A DNA stretch of 64,000 bases, taken from Heterocephalus glaber. Lineage: Eukaryota > Chordata > Mammalia > Rodentia > Bathyergidae. The position numbers and the translations under genes were made by a program. The DNA is taken from the NCBI RefSeq assembly GCF_000247695.1, contig NW_004624734.1, forward strand, positions 11,814,720 to 11,878,719, read 5' to 3'. Below the pieces are notes generated by a model that saw nothing but the letters and a program-made list of their open reading frames with translations, had not been told where the DNA came from and did no database searches. Positions 11,366 through 23,335 of the stretch are shown piece by piece; position 1 is the first letter of the stretch; each line of letters opens with the position of its first letter.

Positions 11366-13654
11366 ACATGGTATATGTTACCCAATGTTAATTTTTTTTA
11401 AAAAACCATTGTTATACAGCTGCCAAGAATTCCATTTAATAACTGACTTGTTAGGTATATATGATGTAGAAAAGACAGCCTTGATAACCAATGGGAGGGT
11501 CTATGTGATGAGAACTGTTAGCATCTAGTCCACAAGGTATTGAGGACGGTTCATGGTGTTTTCGTTCTCTTTAAATAGAGATAGGGATTTCATACTGGGG
11601 CTGTAGGCCAAGTGCAAGCGGTATCTGATGATTTATTTCTACCCCTTACCCCTTGGGTTTTGGATGCTGACTCTCACTCTTGGATTCCAAAAATAGACTC
11701 TGGCTTCTCCTTGTTCATGGCATTGTGCAGCTGTCACTGCCACGCATCCAGTTGGTTTAATTGGGCTGTGCATACAAGGAAGGTAATTGCTAAATCCCTT
11801 CTTATGCCAGAAGGGTGTCTGGTTCCCACAGCTTCTCAAACATGGCTGTGTATGAAAAGCTGAAACAAGAGGCAGGAAAGACATAAACCCTTGCTCCAGA
11901 AGGGAACATGTTTACAAGTGAGATTTTTGACGACCACTCAGATGAATGGGATGCCTTTAGGGTCTAGTGGTTATTCTACCAAGTGTCAGTGGCATCAGGT
12001 GAGTGTGACCTGAGCTTTGCAGAGGTGGCAGGGCTACTTTCCCTCTTCAGCACCCGTCTTTCCCAGTAAACAGGACACTGCCACCAAGTCAGTCATCTTT
12101 TCTTGTGAGAGCCGTGGTTTGGAGATGTCGCCAGCTGCTTGCTGTGGGTGACTCAGGGATCTGTAGCTTGGATGGGATCCTCCCTAGGCCACACTGCCCT
12201 CTCTTCACCGGACATCGGAAGTGAAAAGGGCCCGACTCCTGCTCTTATCCTTCCTTGTCTACTCAAAGACTCCTGTCCTCCCTCCCTTTACCGCCCACTG
12301 GCACCCCCACATCCATTCCCTGAGGTTCTTGTCCCCTGTCTTCTCCCCTTCAGGTCAGACCCCACTAGGTCTACTGCTGTTTTGCTTCACAAAAGCAATG
12401 CTGGCCACCTATCATGTGTACAGCATTCACTCTGTTTCCTCACTCACAGGAGCATTTCCCACGCACCGCTTCATTCAACCCCGTAACAAGCCTGTGGCTG
12501 GGGAGGCAGGAGCTGGATCGGGCCTGGGCAGGCTGACCTGAGACAGGGCTTTGGCACGGGTCTGCTGCCCTCCTCCTGCTCTGTGCTGGGCCTGTGCACT
12601 TCAGCAGCCCCTCATACATAGCCCGCCCCAGCCCCGTGCACAAGACACCTGCCGTCTTCTGAAAAGTCCATTTCCATAGGTATTTCTTTTTCATAGAACC
12701 ATTAGTAAAATGTGGATGCTTTTCATTTTATTTTATTATCATGTATTTTGTTCCCAGCCTCCCTATAACATTAAAACTGGACACTTTTACTCTTTCACAT
12801 ACAGATATGACTGGAAATTCTTAACAGGACAAGTTAAACAATTGAGGTGAGCACACACCCCACCTAAGGAAGGAGCTTGTGCCCAGCAAACATCCCCAGT
12901 GGCGACCTGTGTTCCTTTTGACATAGACATGTTCTGTGGACAGGGGTCTCCTTTCATATTACAGTATGCTCAAGGCTCTGTGCCATCTTGATGTTCATGG
13001 AAACAGCGAGGATGTTAGATATCCCCGGCAGTGTATGGCATCAGGGTTTGGGGAGCGTCTGGCGCTTTGTGGACACTTTGAGAGCCATGTGCCTGGCTGT
13101 GTGTCATAAAATGCCAGGACCCACAGGCCAGAGCCATCAGCTGTGACCTGGGAGCTTGCACACCTCTGAAGCGGGACGGAGGCCAGTTTGTGATTGTTGG
13201 CTTGCATTTCCTAACTCTCCTTACGGGTGTTTCAGGCCATGGGTTGTTAAGGTCATGAGAAAGAGGACCAGACTGGGAGGGGACCATGCAAAACGCGGCA
13301 GTGTGGAGGAGCTATGTGACTTGCCTGAATCTTTGTCAAAGTGAGATTCTCCGAGATGAGCTGAGAATGTACTGCTCGCTGCTGTGGTACTGCTGGGTGC
13401 TATGGAATCAGTAAAGTTTCTCAAAATTCTGTAAGCTGAAAAGGTCTCAGCTGTTGGTCACCTCTGGAATTTCAAAGAGGCCACAGGAACAGGGCCCCCC
13501 GTTAACAGAAAAATATTGCTGAACCCTTGAAAACGTTCTGGGAGCATGTGGCCTTTCCAGGGGTCTTTTATTCAGCTCTACTTCGCCTTATGCAACATGA
13601 GCAGGCCTGCTGAGTGACATGTCTGTTATTGAAGCCCCAGAGGCAGTGGAGAGC

Positions 13655-13765
13655 CGTGATTTCTACCTCAGACTCTAGAACCAGGCTGTTTGATTCACAT
13701 CTGGCTCTGCCGCCAGCTCACTGAGACTCGTGCGTCACTGACACCCCTGTGCTTCAGGGTCCTGG
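13655..13765 (+). repeat. MIR remnant, sense
   Basis: The run CAGACTCTAGAACCAGGCTG, then TCTGGCTCTGCCGCCAGCTC, then CACCCCTGTGCTTCAGG follows the central part of MIR. Only the core is left. Confidence 0.55.
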
Positions 13766-14285
13766 ATCGAACCAGCCTAGGCCTGGTAGTTATGTGACCA
13801 CCTAAGGCTGTACTTGTAAGCCAGATAGCGTGCTGCCTGGCTACACAACAAGTGCTACCAAGAAACTTGCTGAAGAGATAAACAATAAACATACATCCCA
13901 GTCCGGCTCTGTAAGGTAGCACCCTGTTTTCAAGGTCTCACATTAAATCCTTTTCTCCCATGAGGAAAGTGAATATTCATTGCAAGTATAAGTGTTCATA
14001 CATTGAATCAGAGTGCAGTGATTGGTATTATGGAATTAATTGCATTTTCTCTCTTTAAAATGTTAAAAGAATTTAAAGTGTTAGCAGCTAAACTTCATTT
14101 AGAACATACTATCCTATAGTGGGGAATAGTGTCTTATGACTCTTTAAGTATTAACTAACTTAATCTCCCTGTTGACTCTCTGTATTAATGACTGTAGCTT
14201 CCCGTTTTCAGTGAGGAGCCTAGGTTCAAAGAGGTTAATTGGCTTGCCCAAAGGCATACACTATTTTGTGGTGGTAAATAGGTCC

Positions 14286-14490
14286 TTTTTTGTGTGTGTG
14301 GTATTGGGGAATGAACCCAAGGCCTCAAGCATACTAGGCAAACATTCTACCACTGAGCTGCATTCCCAGCCCTTTTTATGTTCTCAGACATGGTCTCACT
14401 AAGTTGCCCAGACTGGCCTCGAACTTGCAATCCTCCTGCTTTAGCCTCCTGAACAGCAGCATTTACAGTTATGCACCATTGCATCTGGCC
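14286..14490 (-). mobile_element. B1-ID chimeric SINE, antisense
   Basis: The + strand reads an ID unit (ATTGGGGAATGAACCCAAGG, CACTGAGCTGCATTCCCAGCCC), then a 7SL-like unit (CATGGTCTCACTAAGTTGCC, GGCCTCGAACTTGCAATCCT, CACCATTGCATCTGGCC). This is the same joined architecture as the copies at 6104, 39862 and 53683. Confidence 0.82.
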
Positions 14491-17250
14491 AGCCCAGATC
14501 TTTTCTTTACAGCTAATGTTCAGTTCAGGTGAACTCTGCTGTTCCGAGGGTTCCTCTGGCAGAATCCATACAACTATTTGTTGGGGCTGCAGGTCAGGTT
14601 TGTTGCAAAAGGTGCTTGAGGCATTTGCTTGGGTGTACCTTCTGCTTTGGTCATAGGTAACAGCCTGACTGCTCCCTTAAGCAGAAAAAGCACTTGTGGA
14701 GAATCCACAGGAGACCAAAGAATAGACTAGAGCATTAGTCTATACATTAAGGAGCATGGCTCCAGCCCTGGTGGGCCTCGCCTCTGGGAGTCTTGTTTCA
14801 TCCCACCCCACCACCTTCATGTTCAGTGCCTAGAGGAGCAGCTGACTGGCTGTGCCTAGGTCATGTGACCTCATACTGCATCCCTTCTGTTTGGACTGCT
14901 CCTGCCTTCCCCACCCCCAAATCAGAAGCTTCAAAGTAATAGTCAAAACGATGGATGCCCTCTGCTTGGGGGCTCCACCCGGGTGCTGCCCACAGGCACC
15001 CCTAACCCTGGGGTCCCGTGACTCCCTCAGTTTGAGGACCAGTCCTGTCTTCTTCTGTTATTTTCTCACCACACCTGCAAAGGAGCTTGACACCAATTAG
15101 GCTTCCAGAAAGTGTTTGTCACAGTGTAATGAGCATGTTAGCCTTTGGCACGAAAGAAAATAAGGATGCATGCTTATTTATAGCATCTAGCTTTTTGATT
15201 CAGAACAGTCTGTCTCTGTGGCTGAGCTCCTTTTATTTATCAGGAAAACAGTTGATATTTGTCATCCCTCCTAGCAAAAGGAGGAAGAAAAAGCATTTCA
15301 ACATTCCAATGTTTCCATGTATCCATTTAAATACTTACTGGTTGAATTGCAGTGAATTAGTTGAGCAGGGCTGTTGAAAGCACCTCATCTTGCATCATTA
15401 TCTACTCTTCTCTCCCTGTCTAACTCAGCTACTACGATTATCACCCCTCTCTCCCCTCCATCAGCCCTCATCTCCCCAGAGTCAGTCTCTTAAGTCCCAT
15501 TGGCTTTTCATCATCTGCATCCTCCCCATTACATCTGTCCCCTTTTTCCCAGCCCATCTCAGGCACTAGATCAGGTCTCCCTACGCCCCATCTTGCCCAC
15601 TTGCCCTCCCAGCAGGCTGCTCCAACCTCCCATCCACCATGCTGTGCAGTGCTGGTCTTTTTTCTGAAGAGTGGGGCAGTTCGAAGAGGAAAGATTCAGA
15701 TGCCTGACTGCCCCTTCGTGTCTGTATGAGTGTGGGTGCATCTTGATGTAATTACCAAAGCCAATATACCATGGCTTGACCAAATAGGAATTCTTTTGTC
15801 CTCCGACACAGGTAGCCTGTTGAGAGGCAGTTGTCAGTGTTCCTGCAGCTCCTCCTGCCTAGGGGGACAGATACTTTCTCTTTCTGCCCATTCTAGTAGG
15901 TGGCTTGTGTCACCTCCTGCTGCCCTACCTCCAGCTTTGAAGGGGCAGGGTGAGGGGCACCGTGATGCTGGTTGAGGGTGCTCTTCGCTTAAAGCTTTCC
16001 TGGAGGCTAGCGAGCAGCTCCAGCTGACCTCCCAGAGTTTGGAATGGAGTCACACAGCCATCCAAGGTGTTGACCAAGCACATTGCCAGGGGCCCTCTTG
16101 CAAGGGATCTGCAGATGCCCCCCCATACCATCACTCAGCATGTAGTAGGTGCTTACTAGCCACTTATGAATTTGCTTTTTAATGTATTTTTATTAGGGCA
16201 AGTTTTCATAGTAAACCAAGCATCGTAATGTTACTGTGACCATCTCTGAAAGACCATTTAGAGTTCTGGAATCCTTTCCTCTCTTACTACTCACCTCGCT
16301 TTGTCTTTATTGTTAGCCCCTGTGGGTCCTTGTCTCTCAGCCCCAGCTCCCTGCCCCTTCCTCGACCTATTAATACCGAGAATTCTTTTTTTTTTTTTCT
16401 GCTCCCAGGCTGGCTTCAGAGCGTCACAGAGAAAAATGGCAGCAGGATGTTGTGGGTACCATGGCATCCACTCCCTCACCTTTGAGGTGACTGATGTCAA
16501 CAGCCTCAGGTTTCCCTTGTAAAGACCTTTTCTGTACTGGTCTGTTTCTAACTCATAGCCCTATTTTTTCTTTCCCTCCCGGCAGCCACTTCATTTCCAT
16601 CTCAACAGAGAAAACAGTGGCTGGGCAGGATGGCCCTGTGGGGTCTCCCTTTCTGTTAAGGCACCGGCCTCCCGTGAAAAGACCCAACAACCAGGACCCA
16701 TTTGTCCCAGGGACCCACTGCTCTTTTCTCTTCTGGGGCCTAATTTACCCCTTTGGTGTCTTCTTTCTGCCTGCTTCTTCCTTTATGTTAGATTTGCTCA
16801 CATGCTCCATGAAAAAATAAGGACATTGATAAGTAGCCTTTCTCCATCCCCAGCCCTTTGCTCCACACAGCCTTTTCTTCCCACCTCATCCACCTCTCTT
16901 CTTTGTTCCTTATGCTCCACAACAGCCTCCTCCATGGAGCTCGGCCACGATGCTAGATCCCAGCTGCTTGGCTCCCATCGCTTTGACACTCTCATTCCTC
17001 TTCCTGAGGCCCTTTCTCTGTTATGCCATGCTTCAGCACCTTCCCCAACGATACCATCTCTCTCCTTCCCTTTCAGGAGAGATGTTTTCCACCCTCCTGT
17101 GGTGTCCTGTCCTTGCTGATTCTAGTTTAGACACAGTTCTTGGTTCTGAAGCTGCTGGACCATTCCATCCACCTTATTCCTGGCCTGCCTCCACTGTGGT
17201 CTTACACCTCACTCAGTACCCCATGATCTTCCTACAGCCTGATGTGATCC

Positions 17251-17273
17251 TCTCTCTCTCTCTCTCTCTCTCT
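17251..17273 (+). repeat. (TC)n pyrimidine repeat followed by CCAG
   Basis: About 23 bases of alternating T and C run into TGCCAGGAGTGG. The arrangement looks like a strong 3' splice acceptor, but there is no TTC7B coding sequence after it. Confidence 0.85.
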
Positions 17274-18081
17274 GCCAGGAGTGGAGGCTCCTCGCTGCCT
17301 GCAGGGGAAGTCCACTTTAGATTAACATGCCATGGGCAGCTCTGGACCAGCACTGGGGAGCCAAGCCAGCCATGGTTTCTACACTTGGTCTTTTAGCATA
17401 GGGGCACTGGGCTGGAGCAGGAGGGTGAAGGTAGTCACATTGACATGCAGTTATGGTGACGAGGGACTTAAGGGCACAGAGGAGGGAGAACAGAGCTGGA
17501 GTGAGGGAGGCAGTAAAAACCTGGAAAGGAGCTACCATCTCAGGCTCAGTGACATGGCTCAGCCTGTGCCTGCTCACCAGCCTGACCCTCTGTTCCTGCT
17601 GTGTGCTCTGGGCTGGGTTATACCGCATTTGCCACAGCCAAGCTGAAACATGCCCTCCTACCCTCTTCCTGTTATCCCCAAGCTGTGTTGTTTCCCTTCT
17701 CATTGTCATGGCCTGGCTCAGCAACCTGCTTTCTGATGCTTGGGATGACTTTCCCACAAACTGTTGTTTCCACCCATGGGCACTTGCCACTTAAACCTTG
17801 GAATTTGAGTTGTGTGTGCACCCACCTCTTTCCCCATTTAATCAGAGCTACTGAAGATTGGGGATTGTGTCTTGGTCAACTGCGGATTGTCCTGGCTGCT
17901 GGCTCCATGCTCCACACCATGTGGGGATTCCTCTGGGGGGGGTTGGTGGAGGGTTGTGTTCTAAGCATTCAAGAGAAGCTGGGTTTGGAGGTCTTATCTT
18001 AGTATACGAAGACACAGACTCACTTGGTGTCCAGTTGTGACAATTCTCAGTTGTCTACGTTTGTTCATCTTTCCAAACCAG

Positions 18082-18165
18082 TGCTTAGAAAGAGCCATGA
18101 AGTTCGCCTTTGAGGAGTTCCACTTATGGTACCAGTTCGCTCTCTCACTGATGGCTGCTGGAAAA
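18082..18165 (+). CDS. TTC7B: TTC7B exon b (28 codons, phase 0 to 0)
   Basis: The exon encodes [19 protein letters not shown] and then ALSLMAAGK (window residues 47-74). It is flanked by TTTCCAAACCAG and AAA|GTGAGT. The acceptor tract is short and interrupted by purines. The segment [14 protein letters not shown] is the first helix of a TPR, with Trp, the small Ala in mid-helix and the Gly of the turn; helix two comes from exon c. The exon is 84 bp, so skipping it keeps the frame but would remove half a TPR hairpin. Confidence 0.95.
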
Positions 18166-19120
18166 GTGAGTCGCCCTTCACAACGTGCAGTTCTGTGTGT
18201 CCATGGTTATGTCCTGAATGTCACGGGATGATCTTGTAGAAGTCTAAGTCACTATTTTGAACTGAGCTGTGGTCCTTCCATTAGTTGTTCATTAATGGAC
18301 AATTAAATTTAATAATTTGGGGGCCAAGATGGGGATAACACTGAGAAGAAAAACTCTGAAATGTTTCCTTTTTCTAGCCGCTGTCACTCACTTACGTGAA
18401 TTGGACATGGCTTAAACTAAAGCTGTTTCTGACCCTGGCCTTTGTTTTCGGGTATAAACGTGTTCTGGGGAGGGGCTTTTGGTCTTTGGTACTCTGTGGT
18501 GTAGACAGTGTGTTGGCTAAAAGAGTGGGCTCTGGAGTACAGCTGGTGTGTGGAAGCGGGACTGCCTCACAGCTTCGTGACCAGTGCAAGTCACTCAGTG
18601 CCTTAGTTTCCCCTGCAGTAAAATGGAGCTCTAACAATCCCTGCTTCATAGAATGAGCTAATATGCGCAAGGTGCTTAGGAGAGCAGCCCACACTCAGCA
18701 GAGACGTAGCCATTGCCGTCCTTGTTAATTTGGACCAGTCAGTGAATTGTTAAGTCTGAGGTACAAGATTACTGGGGCGAAGTAGATTTGGAAATTTAGT
18801 CTGATATGCTGTAAATTGAGTGCTTAATTTTTATTATAGCATAAACTTCCATGGTCTATTTTTTCTTATTTTACAATGGCTACAAGTAGAGGAGTAAATA
18901 GGGTGACCCCAGGGGAGCATTGCCACTTGTTTTTAACCACCATTTACTCTGCTGTCACTTAAGACCCCAAGCTCTGGTTATTGAAGTCCCCAGGCCCTGC
19001 TTAGTTGGAAAAGCCCTTTAAGAGGCAGCCCAACCAGAATCTCTCTGGAAGTCTGAGAAGGCTGTAGGATTTGGTTCTGTGCAGACTTGAGTTTCACGGA
19101 AATATTCCTTTCTTTCCAAG
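18166..19120 (+). other. TTC7B: Intron between exons b and c
   Basis: This 955 bp intron contains one MIR (18515-18710). The rest shows nothing I can classify. It ends with AATATTCCTTTCTTTCCAAG, a good polypyrimidine tract and acceptor. Confidence 0.8.
18515..18710 (+). repeat. MIR SINE, sense
   Basis: MIR landmarks are in order: GAGTGGGCTCTGGAGTACAG, TGACCAGTGCAAGTCACTCA, CCTTAGTTTCCCCTGCAGTA, AAATGGAGCTCTAACAATCC, and AAGGTGCTTAGGAGAGCAG. Confidence 0.85.
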
Positions 19121-19225
19121 TCTGCTCGAGCTGTGAAGGTGCTGAAAGAGTGCATCCGTCTGAAGCCCGACGACGCAACCATCCCGCTCCTTGCTGCCAA
19201 GCTGTGCATGGGCTCCCTGCACTGG
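19121..19225 (+). CDS. TTC7B: TTC7B exon c (35 codons, phase 0 to 0)
   Basis: The exon encodes [20 protein letters not shown] and then [15 protein letters not shown] (window residues 75-109). It has acceptor TCTTTCCAAG and donor [26 protein letters not shown] completes the TPR begun in exon b, with the conserved Ala, Leu and final Pro of the consensus. [15 protein letters not shown] opens the next hairpin. An open frame runs on into the intron as far as 19678, but the donor and the family length place the end at 19225. Confidence 0.96.
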
Positions 19226-19731
19226 GTGAGTAGGGATATGGCCCCCACGCCTCAGGATGGGGCCCAAGGCGGGGCTGCCAACCTTTCCCATGTCAGCTAC
19301 ACAGAGATGAGCCCACCTAGAGCCCCAGCCCCAAGCCTGGGCCCCTGGCCCCTCAGGCCTTCCCCACCCAGCCCGAGATCTGAGGGTGATCCTTGTGTTC
19401 TCAGGGCCCTCTGGGTTTTCTTTTTCACGGGGATGTGCTTCAAAAGTAGCGATGATGAGATAAATTGGAACTGGTGCTCAGGTACCTCTTGCTATATAAG
19501 TCGTGTGGGACAGACACGGTACACCTGGTGGATTACTCATTCTTGGCTCAGCCTGTGGGTTTTCTCTAAAGAGTCACTGGCTACTTTAGCTCAACTTCCT
19601 TCTTTTTCTGCCTTCACATTCACCCTGTTCTTCAAATATTCTTGTTCAAATTTGAATTGGAAAGAGCTTGGTTTGTAGCAGTTTTAGTACCTCAGAAATT
19701 TATCATTAGAGTAGCAAACAGAAAACTCAGA

Positions 19732-19830
19732 ATTGAGATGTGTTATGTACATGTACCAACTCCCCTCAATGAATGTAATCATTATGTACCGCAAACATGT
19801 ACTGATAAAAAGAAAAAAAGAAAAAAAAAA
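19732..19830 (+). mobile_element. 99 bp retroinsertion (probable L1 3' tail) with target duplication
   Basis: A short insert ends in an A-rich tail with AAAG interruptions and is bounded by a perfect 11 bp duplication (GAAAACTCAGA at 19721-19731 and 19831-19841). The body contains CATGTACCAACTCCCCTCAA and TAATCATTATGTACC, a style I associate with L1 3' ends. The family is not certain, but the retroposition signature is. Confidence 0.65.
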
Positions 19831-20329
19831 GAAAACTCAGACTAATTGCTGAGATGGTAGTGTAGATAACTGCCACAGACAATGAAGTTTTAATTTCCTT
19901 TTTTTTAAACTTCACATAAAGATTAGGATAAGAATTTGCTCCAAAGTCCCAGGCTCCTTCTCACTGAGATTTTCTGCCTTTATGATCCTTCCTACACGGT
20001 TTTCTTCCACATGTTCTCACCCAGCACAAGAAAAGGAAGCCTTGCGAAGAAAGCAATCCACTCTTACTCAGTTTTGCTTGAGAAACCATAGAAAAGAAAA
20101 GGGAGCAGGCTCTTACCTGTAAAGCACAGCTGTCTATGGACTGTAGGTTTTGACAGGTTGGGGCTCTAAGGGCTGGCGGTGTGGGCAGGCCTAGGGTTGG
20201 GTGGAGTAGACTGGACCAGTCTGGAATGTGCCAGTTTCCAGCAGTGACTGCTGCTGTCCTTCCAGCTCTGTTCATTCCTTAACAGGTACATCTCTAAACA
20301 CCTGAAATAAACCTTTTAAGAGATGGGTG

Positions 20330-20480
20330 TAACAAATTCTTTCTATATATTTTTCTTATATTTTTATCATTAAAATTTTCAGATACCTCAATAGTCAAGA
20401 GTATTATGAACTCCATGTACTATCACCCAGCTTCAGTAACATCAACATTTGTCTTGCTTTTGAAGGAACAAATCTTACTA
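20330..20480 (-). mobile_element. L1 3' UTR fragment, antisense
   Basis: The + strand wording TATGAACTCCATGTACTATC, then ACCCAGCTTCAGTAACATCAAC, cut here into parts, matches the reverse of an old L1 3' UTR segment. It is short and diverged. Confidence 0.5.
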
Positions 20481-21076
20481 TTTTTTGCGTCTAATGAATT
20501 GTGCAAAAGGTCTCATTGTGGGTGTTGTTTACAGGTGCACATTTTCTCATTGGAATCTGCTGGTGTGATGTCCACATCTGCTGATGTGTACTGTAAAATA
20601 AGTAGATGGAGTTGAGGAATTTTCAATAGCTTGTGGCTAAGAGAATCCAAGCCTAGACTGATTCTTTCTGTCATGAAAAAATGAAAAACCAAACACAAAA
20701 CATCCCAAGCACCTTATTCTTTACCAGTGTATTTAATTAGACATCTGAGTACCTAGCACAACCTCATTACAGAAACAGTTGTAAAAGATGAAGATGACAA
20801 AGACAGAACCCTACAAGTATGAAAGTGACTTTGGAAAAGAAGACAAACAAGCAATAAAGAAAATGTTAAAGAACAAAAAGACAAGATAGGAGTCCTGAGA
20901 ATTATTGTTAGAGAGGCTCAATAAAGAAGACAGAATCGCCAGAGTGGGATTGGAAGGTTTGGGAGCCATTTTCAAAGTGACTCATCAGAAATCCATTCTT
21001 GGTAGCACATGCTTATGGGAACTCATGTTCGAAATTCTGCAGGTTGTTGTTGTTTTTAACTTGTCTCCTTTTTCAG

Positions 21077-21194
21077 TTGGAAGAGGCTGAGAAGTTTGCC
21101 AAAACTGTTGTTGATGTGGGAGAAAAAACGTCAGAGTTCAAGGCCAAAGGCTACTTAGCTCTCGGGCTCACATACAGTCTGCAGGCCACTGACG
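21077..21194 (+). CDS. TTC7B: TTC7B exon d (39 codons + 1 nt, phase 0 to 1)
   Basis: The exon encodes [20 protein letters not shown] and then [19 protein letters not shown] (window residues 110-148), plus the first base of an Ala codon. Its acceptor is TTTTTCAG and its donor [24 protein letters not shown] is the second helix of the hairpin opened in exon c. [18 protein letters not shown] is a textbook first TPR helix ([10 protein letters not shown], with the expected Tyr/Leu/Gly/Tyr spacing). The exon is 118 bp, so skipping it alone would shift the frame. Confidence 0.96.
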
Positions 21195-22855
21195 GTGAGA
21201 GAAGTCCCTCCCTGTGGAGCCTGTGTCCACACTGCGGGAGCCCACCATCCCTTCTGTCTTGGGAGGAAGCAGAAGATGGGACATTCAGGCGTGCTGTCCT
21301 GTGGGGCCCCAGTGCTGCCGTCCCCTTTGCTTGGACTTGGAGGGGAGGGGGAAGGCCCTTTTCACAGGTGTGTGGGCCAGTGGTGCCATGGGGGTGCTGG
21401 CTGGCAGGTGCAGGGCATCTACTGTGAGAGGCAAGACCAGCAGTACCTTGAGATGATTTGCCCAACCTAACTTTGCCCATGCTCTGGCCCCAGTCCTTGG
21501 TCTGGTAAAAGGGTGTTAGATCTTAGGTGCAGGAATGTGGAGAGAGTTCAGGACCACATACTCCCAGGAATCATCCCTTGACTGGTCAGGAGTTGTCCTT
21601 TTTTCCATTCATATGTTTTAATTCACAGATTCGTACCCATGCAGTACAGAAGTTCACCAAGTGTCCATGGCTCCCAGGGGCAGTGATTTGTAGAGTTTGG
21701 ATATACTTCAGTTTTGTTGGATGGGCTTCTGGCTTTAAAATATCCTAATTATGGTTTATCTACTTAATGAAGTTTTCAATGATATATTTGCATAAAGTGT
21801 AAATTGTTAACTTGCTTTTCTGATCTCTGTTACTCTTTGAACATTTGGTAAAATATGAGTACAGAAAAAACCCTTCAAAAATAAATGTGTAACTTAATGA
21901 ATTAGCCTAAGGCAAAATGCCCTTGTAGCCACCACCTGCTCAGGAGGTAGAGCCTTGCTGGGCACCTGGGGAGCCTTCACATGCACTGCCATTCACAACT
22001 GCCCATTCTGTTAAGAGGAAGTGGTATTTTGACTGTAAGTCTTCACTTCCTTAAATAAACCCAGATCCTTCTTTTCTCTGCCCTAAAATGTCACAACCCT
22101 GGGGAAGTTTGCATATCAATTACTTTTCAAAAATGGACATTTGACTTACTTTCCATGTGTATGTATGGCATATTGACCACACTCAGCACATTTCTTCAAA
22201 TATAGTGCACATTTCTCCAAATATAGTACACTTTCAGTGAAGAGTAAATGTAGTGCCATAAACTTATCCATGTAAACTCTTAGTTCAGACTCTACCCCTA
22301 CTCAGCCCTGTAACTCTGGGAGCTCCTGGACCCTGTTGGGCCTTCTGTTGCATTCATGGTTCCGTTGTGTCTCCCTGGGGTTCTCTCTAGCTCAGTGGCT
22401 GCTCTAAGGTAGCCCCGGGCCACAGCCACACGCAGCCCCCTGGGCATGCAGTCTGTGGGGCAGCTATTGGATAAGGGCCTCCCACAGATCCCACCATAAA
22501 CCCTTCCTCTAGCACTTGTATTCTTGTCCCAGTAAAAAGGACTTTTTTCATTGATGGACAGGCTGAAGGGAGCCCCTTCTGTGCTCTACAGGGGAAGTGT
22601 TGATTCACACCAGATGGCCCACACTTGGGAGCCGATCTGCCTGTATCAGTGTTGGGTGTGTTGCTCTATCCCCTGTGTTCACATCAAAGCATTCGAAGGA
22701 CTGGCTTCATGTCCTGTGTCTCAGTGCCTGATGCAGTAGGCACTCAGGGACGGTTGCTTTCAATCCAGGTGACCATATGATCCTTGTGACGCATCTTCTA
22801 TTGTCAAAAACTCCGCAATTTCCCATGCCACTCACTAACTGAACCCTTTCCTTAG
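21195..22855 (+). other. TTC7B: Intron between exons d and e
   Basis: I recognise no clear transposon in this 1.66 kb intron. A small imperfect tandem duplication lies at 22187-22229 (unit CACATTTCTCCAAATATAGT). It ends CCTTTCCTTAG. Confidence 0.75.
22187..22229 (+). repeat. Two-copy tandem duplication, about 21 bp unit
   Basis: CACATTTCTTCAAATATAGTG is followed at once by a second copy differing at one internal base. It is a local slippage-type duplication with no implied function. Confidence 0.8.
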
Positions 22856-22913
22856 CTTCTTTGCGAGGGATGCAGGAGGTCCTGCAGAGGAAGGCTCTTC
22901 TCGCATTTCAGAG
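22856..22913 (+). CDS. TTC7B: TTC7B exon e (58 bp, phase 1 to 2)
   Basis: This short exon completes the Ala codon begun in exon d and encodes SLRGMQEVLQRKALLAFQ (window residues 149-167), plus two bases of an Arg codon. Its acceptor is CCTTTCCTTAG and its donor AG|GTGAGT. With exon d it forms the linker and the second TPR helix (RKALLAFQRAHSLSP, finished in exon f). Its length is not a multiple of three, so skipping it would break the frame. Confidence 0.94.
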
Positions 22914-23335
22914 GTGAGTGGGAGTTCATCTTTTCACTTAGCTATACATAATGACACCAAGGAGTGATAAGTGTAGAAAGAAGGGCTGTTTGTAAAGATT
23001 ATGTAAACAGCATTTTCCCCCTAGGAACCTCGCGTTCTGAGCAGTGAACACACAGCTTCGAAACATGCTGCATCATTTGTTGCCGAGCAAATCTGTGTTC
23101 TTAATCTGTTTATCCATGTGGGTACATTTTATTCATTCCTGATGAAGTGACTTCAGCTCAAAAAAGAGGCACTTTATATGTCTAGGGAGATGGCGTCTTT
23201 ATTAAAAACATTTGTCATCATCTAAAAAAGAGATCATTCTTTTCTGGCTTTTAAAAAAATATGTCAAACTGTGAGTTTTTATCTTATCAAATGAAAAAAA
23301 AACTAGATTTAAGAAGGTTTCTCAAGTACCATGTT

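Larger units (their letters stand above)
2449..18081 (+). other. TTC7B: 15.6 kb intron between exons a and b
   Basis: This is non-coding. Contents in order: GAAA-rich tract near 3143-3179; L2-like remnant near 4262-4400; GGGCT minisatellite 4650-4702; antisense L1 with a nested MaLR LTR (4855-5740); B1-ID chimera 6104-6321; possible LTR-like unit 6430-6990; MIR 7020-7215; Tigger MITE 7286-7482; Tigger remnant 7669-8198; antisense L1 with an ID insert (10020-11365); MIR remnant 13655-13765; B1-ID chimera 14286-14490; pyrimidine repeat 17251-17273. I see nothing classifiable in 8200-10000, 11400-13600 or 14500-17200 beyond scattered L2-like wording. Confidence 0.75.
19226..21076 (+). other. TTC7B: Intron between exons c and d
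   Basis: This 1.85 kb intron contains a 99 bp retrotransposed tail with target duplication (19732-19830) and an antisense L1 3' UTR-like fragment near 20330-20480. The A-rich stretch 20750-20900 is unclassified. It ends CTCCTTTTTCAG. Confidence 0.75.

Noticed and set aside
19133..19678. Open frame extending exon c far into the following sequence
   Set aside because: The first part is exon c; after W at 19225 a GTGAGT donor follows and the translation stops resembling TTC7B.
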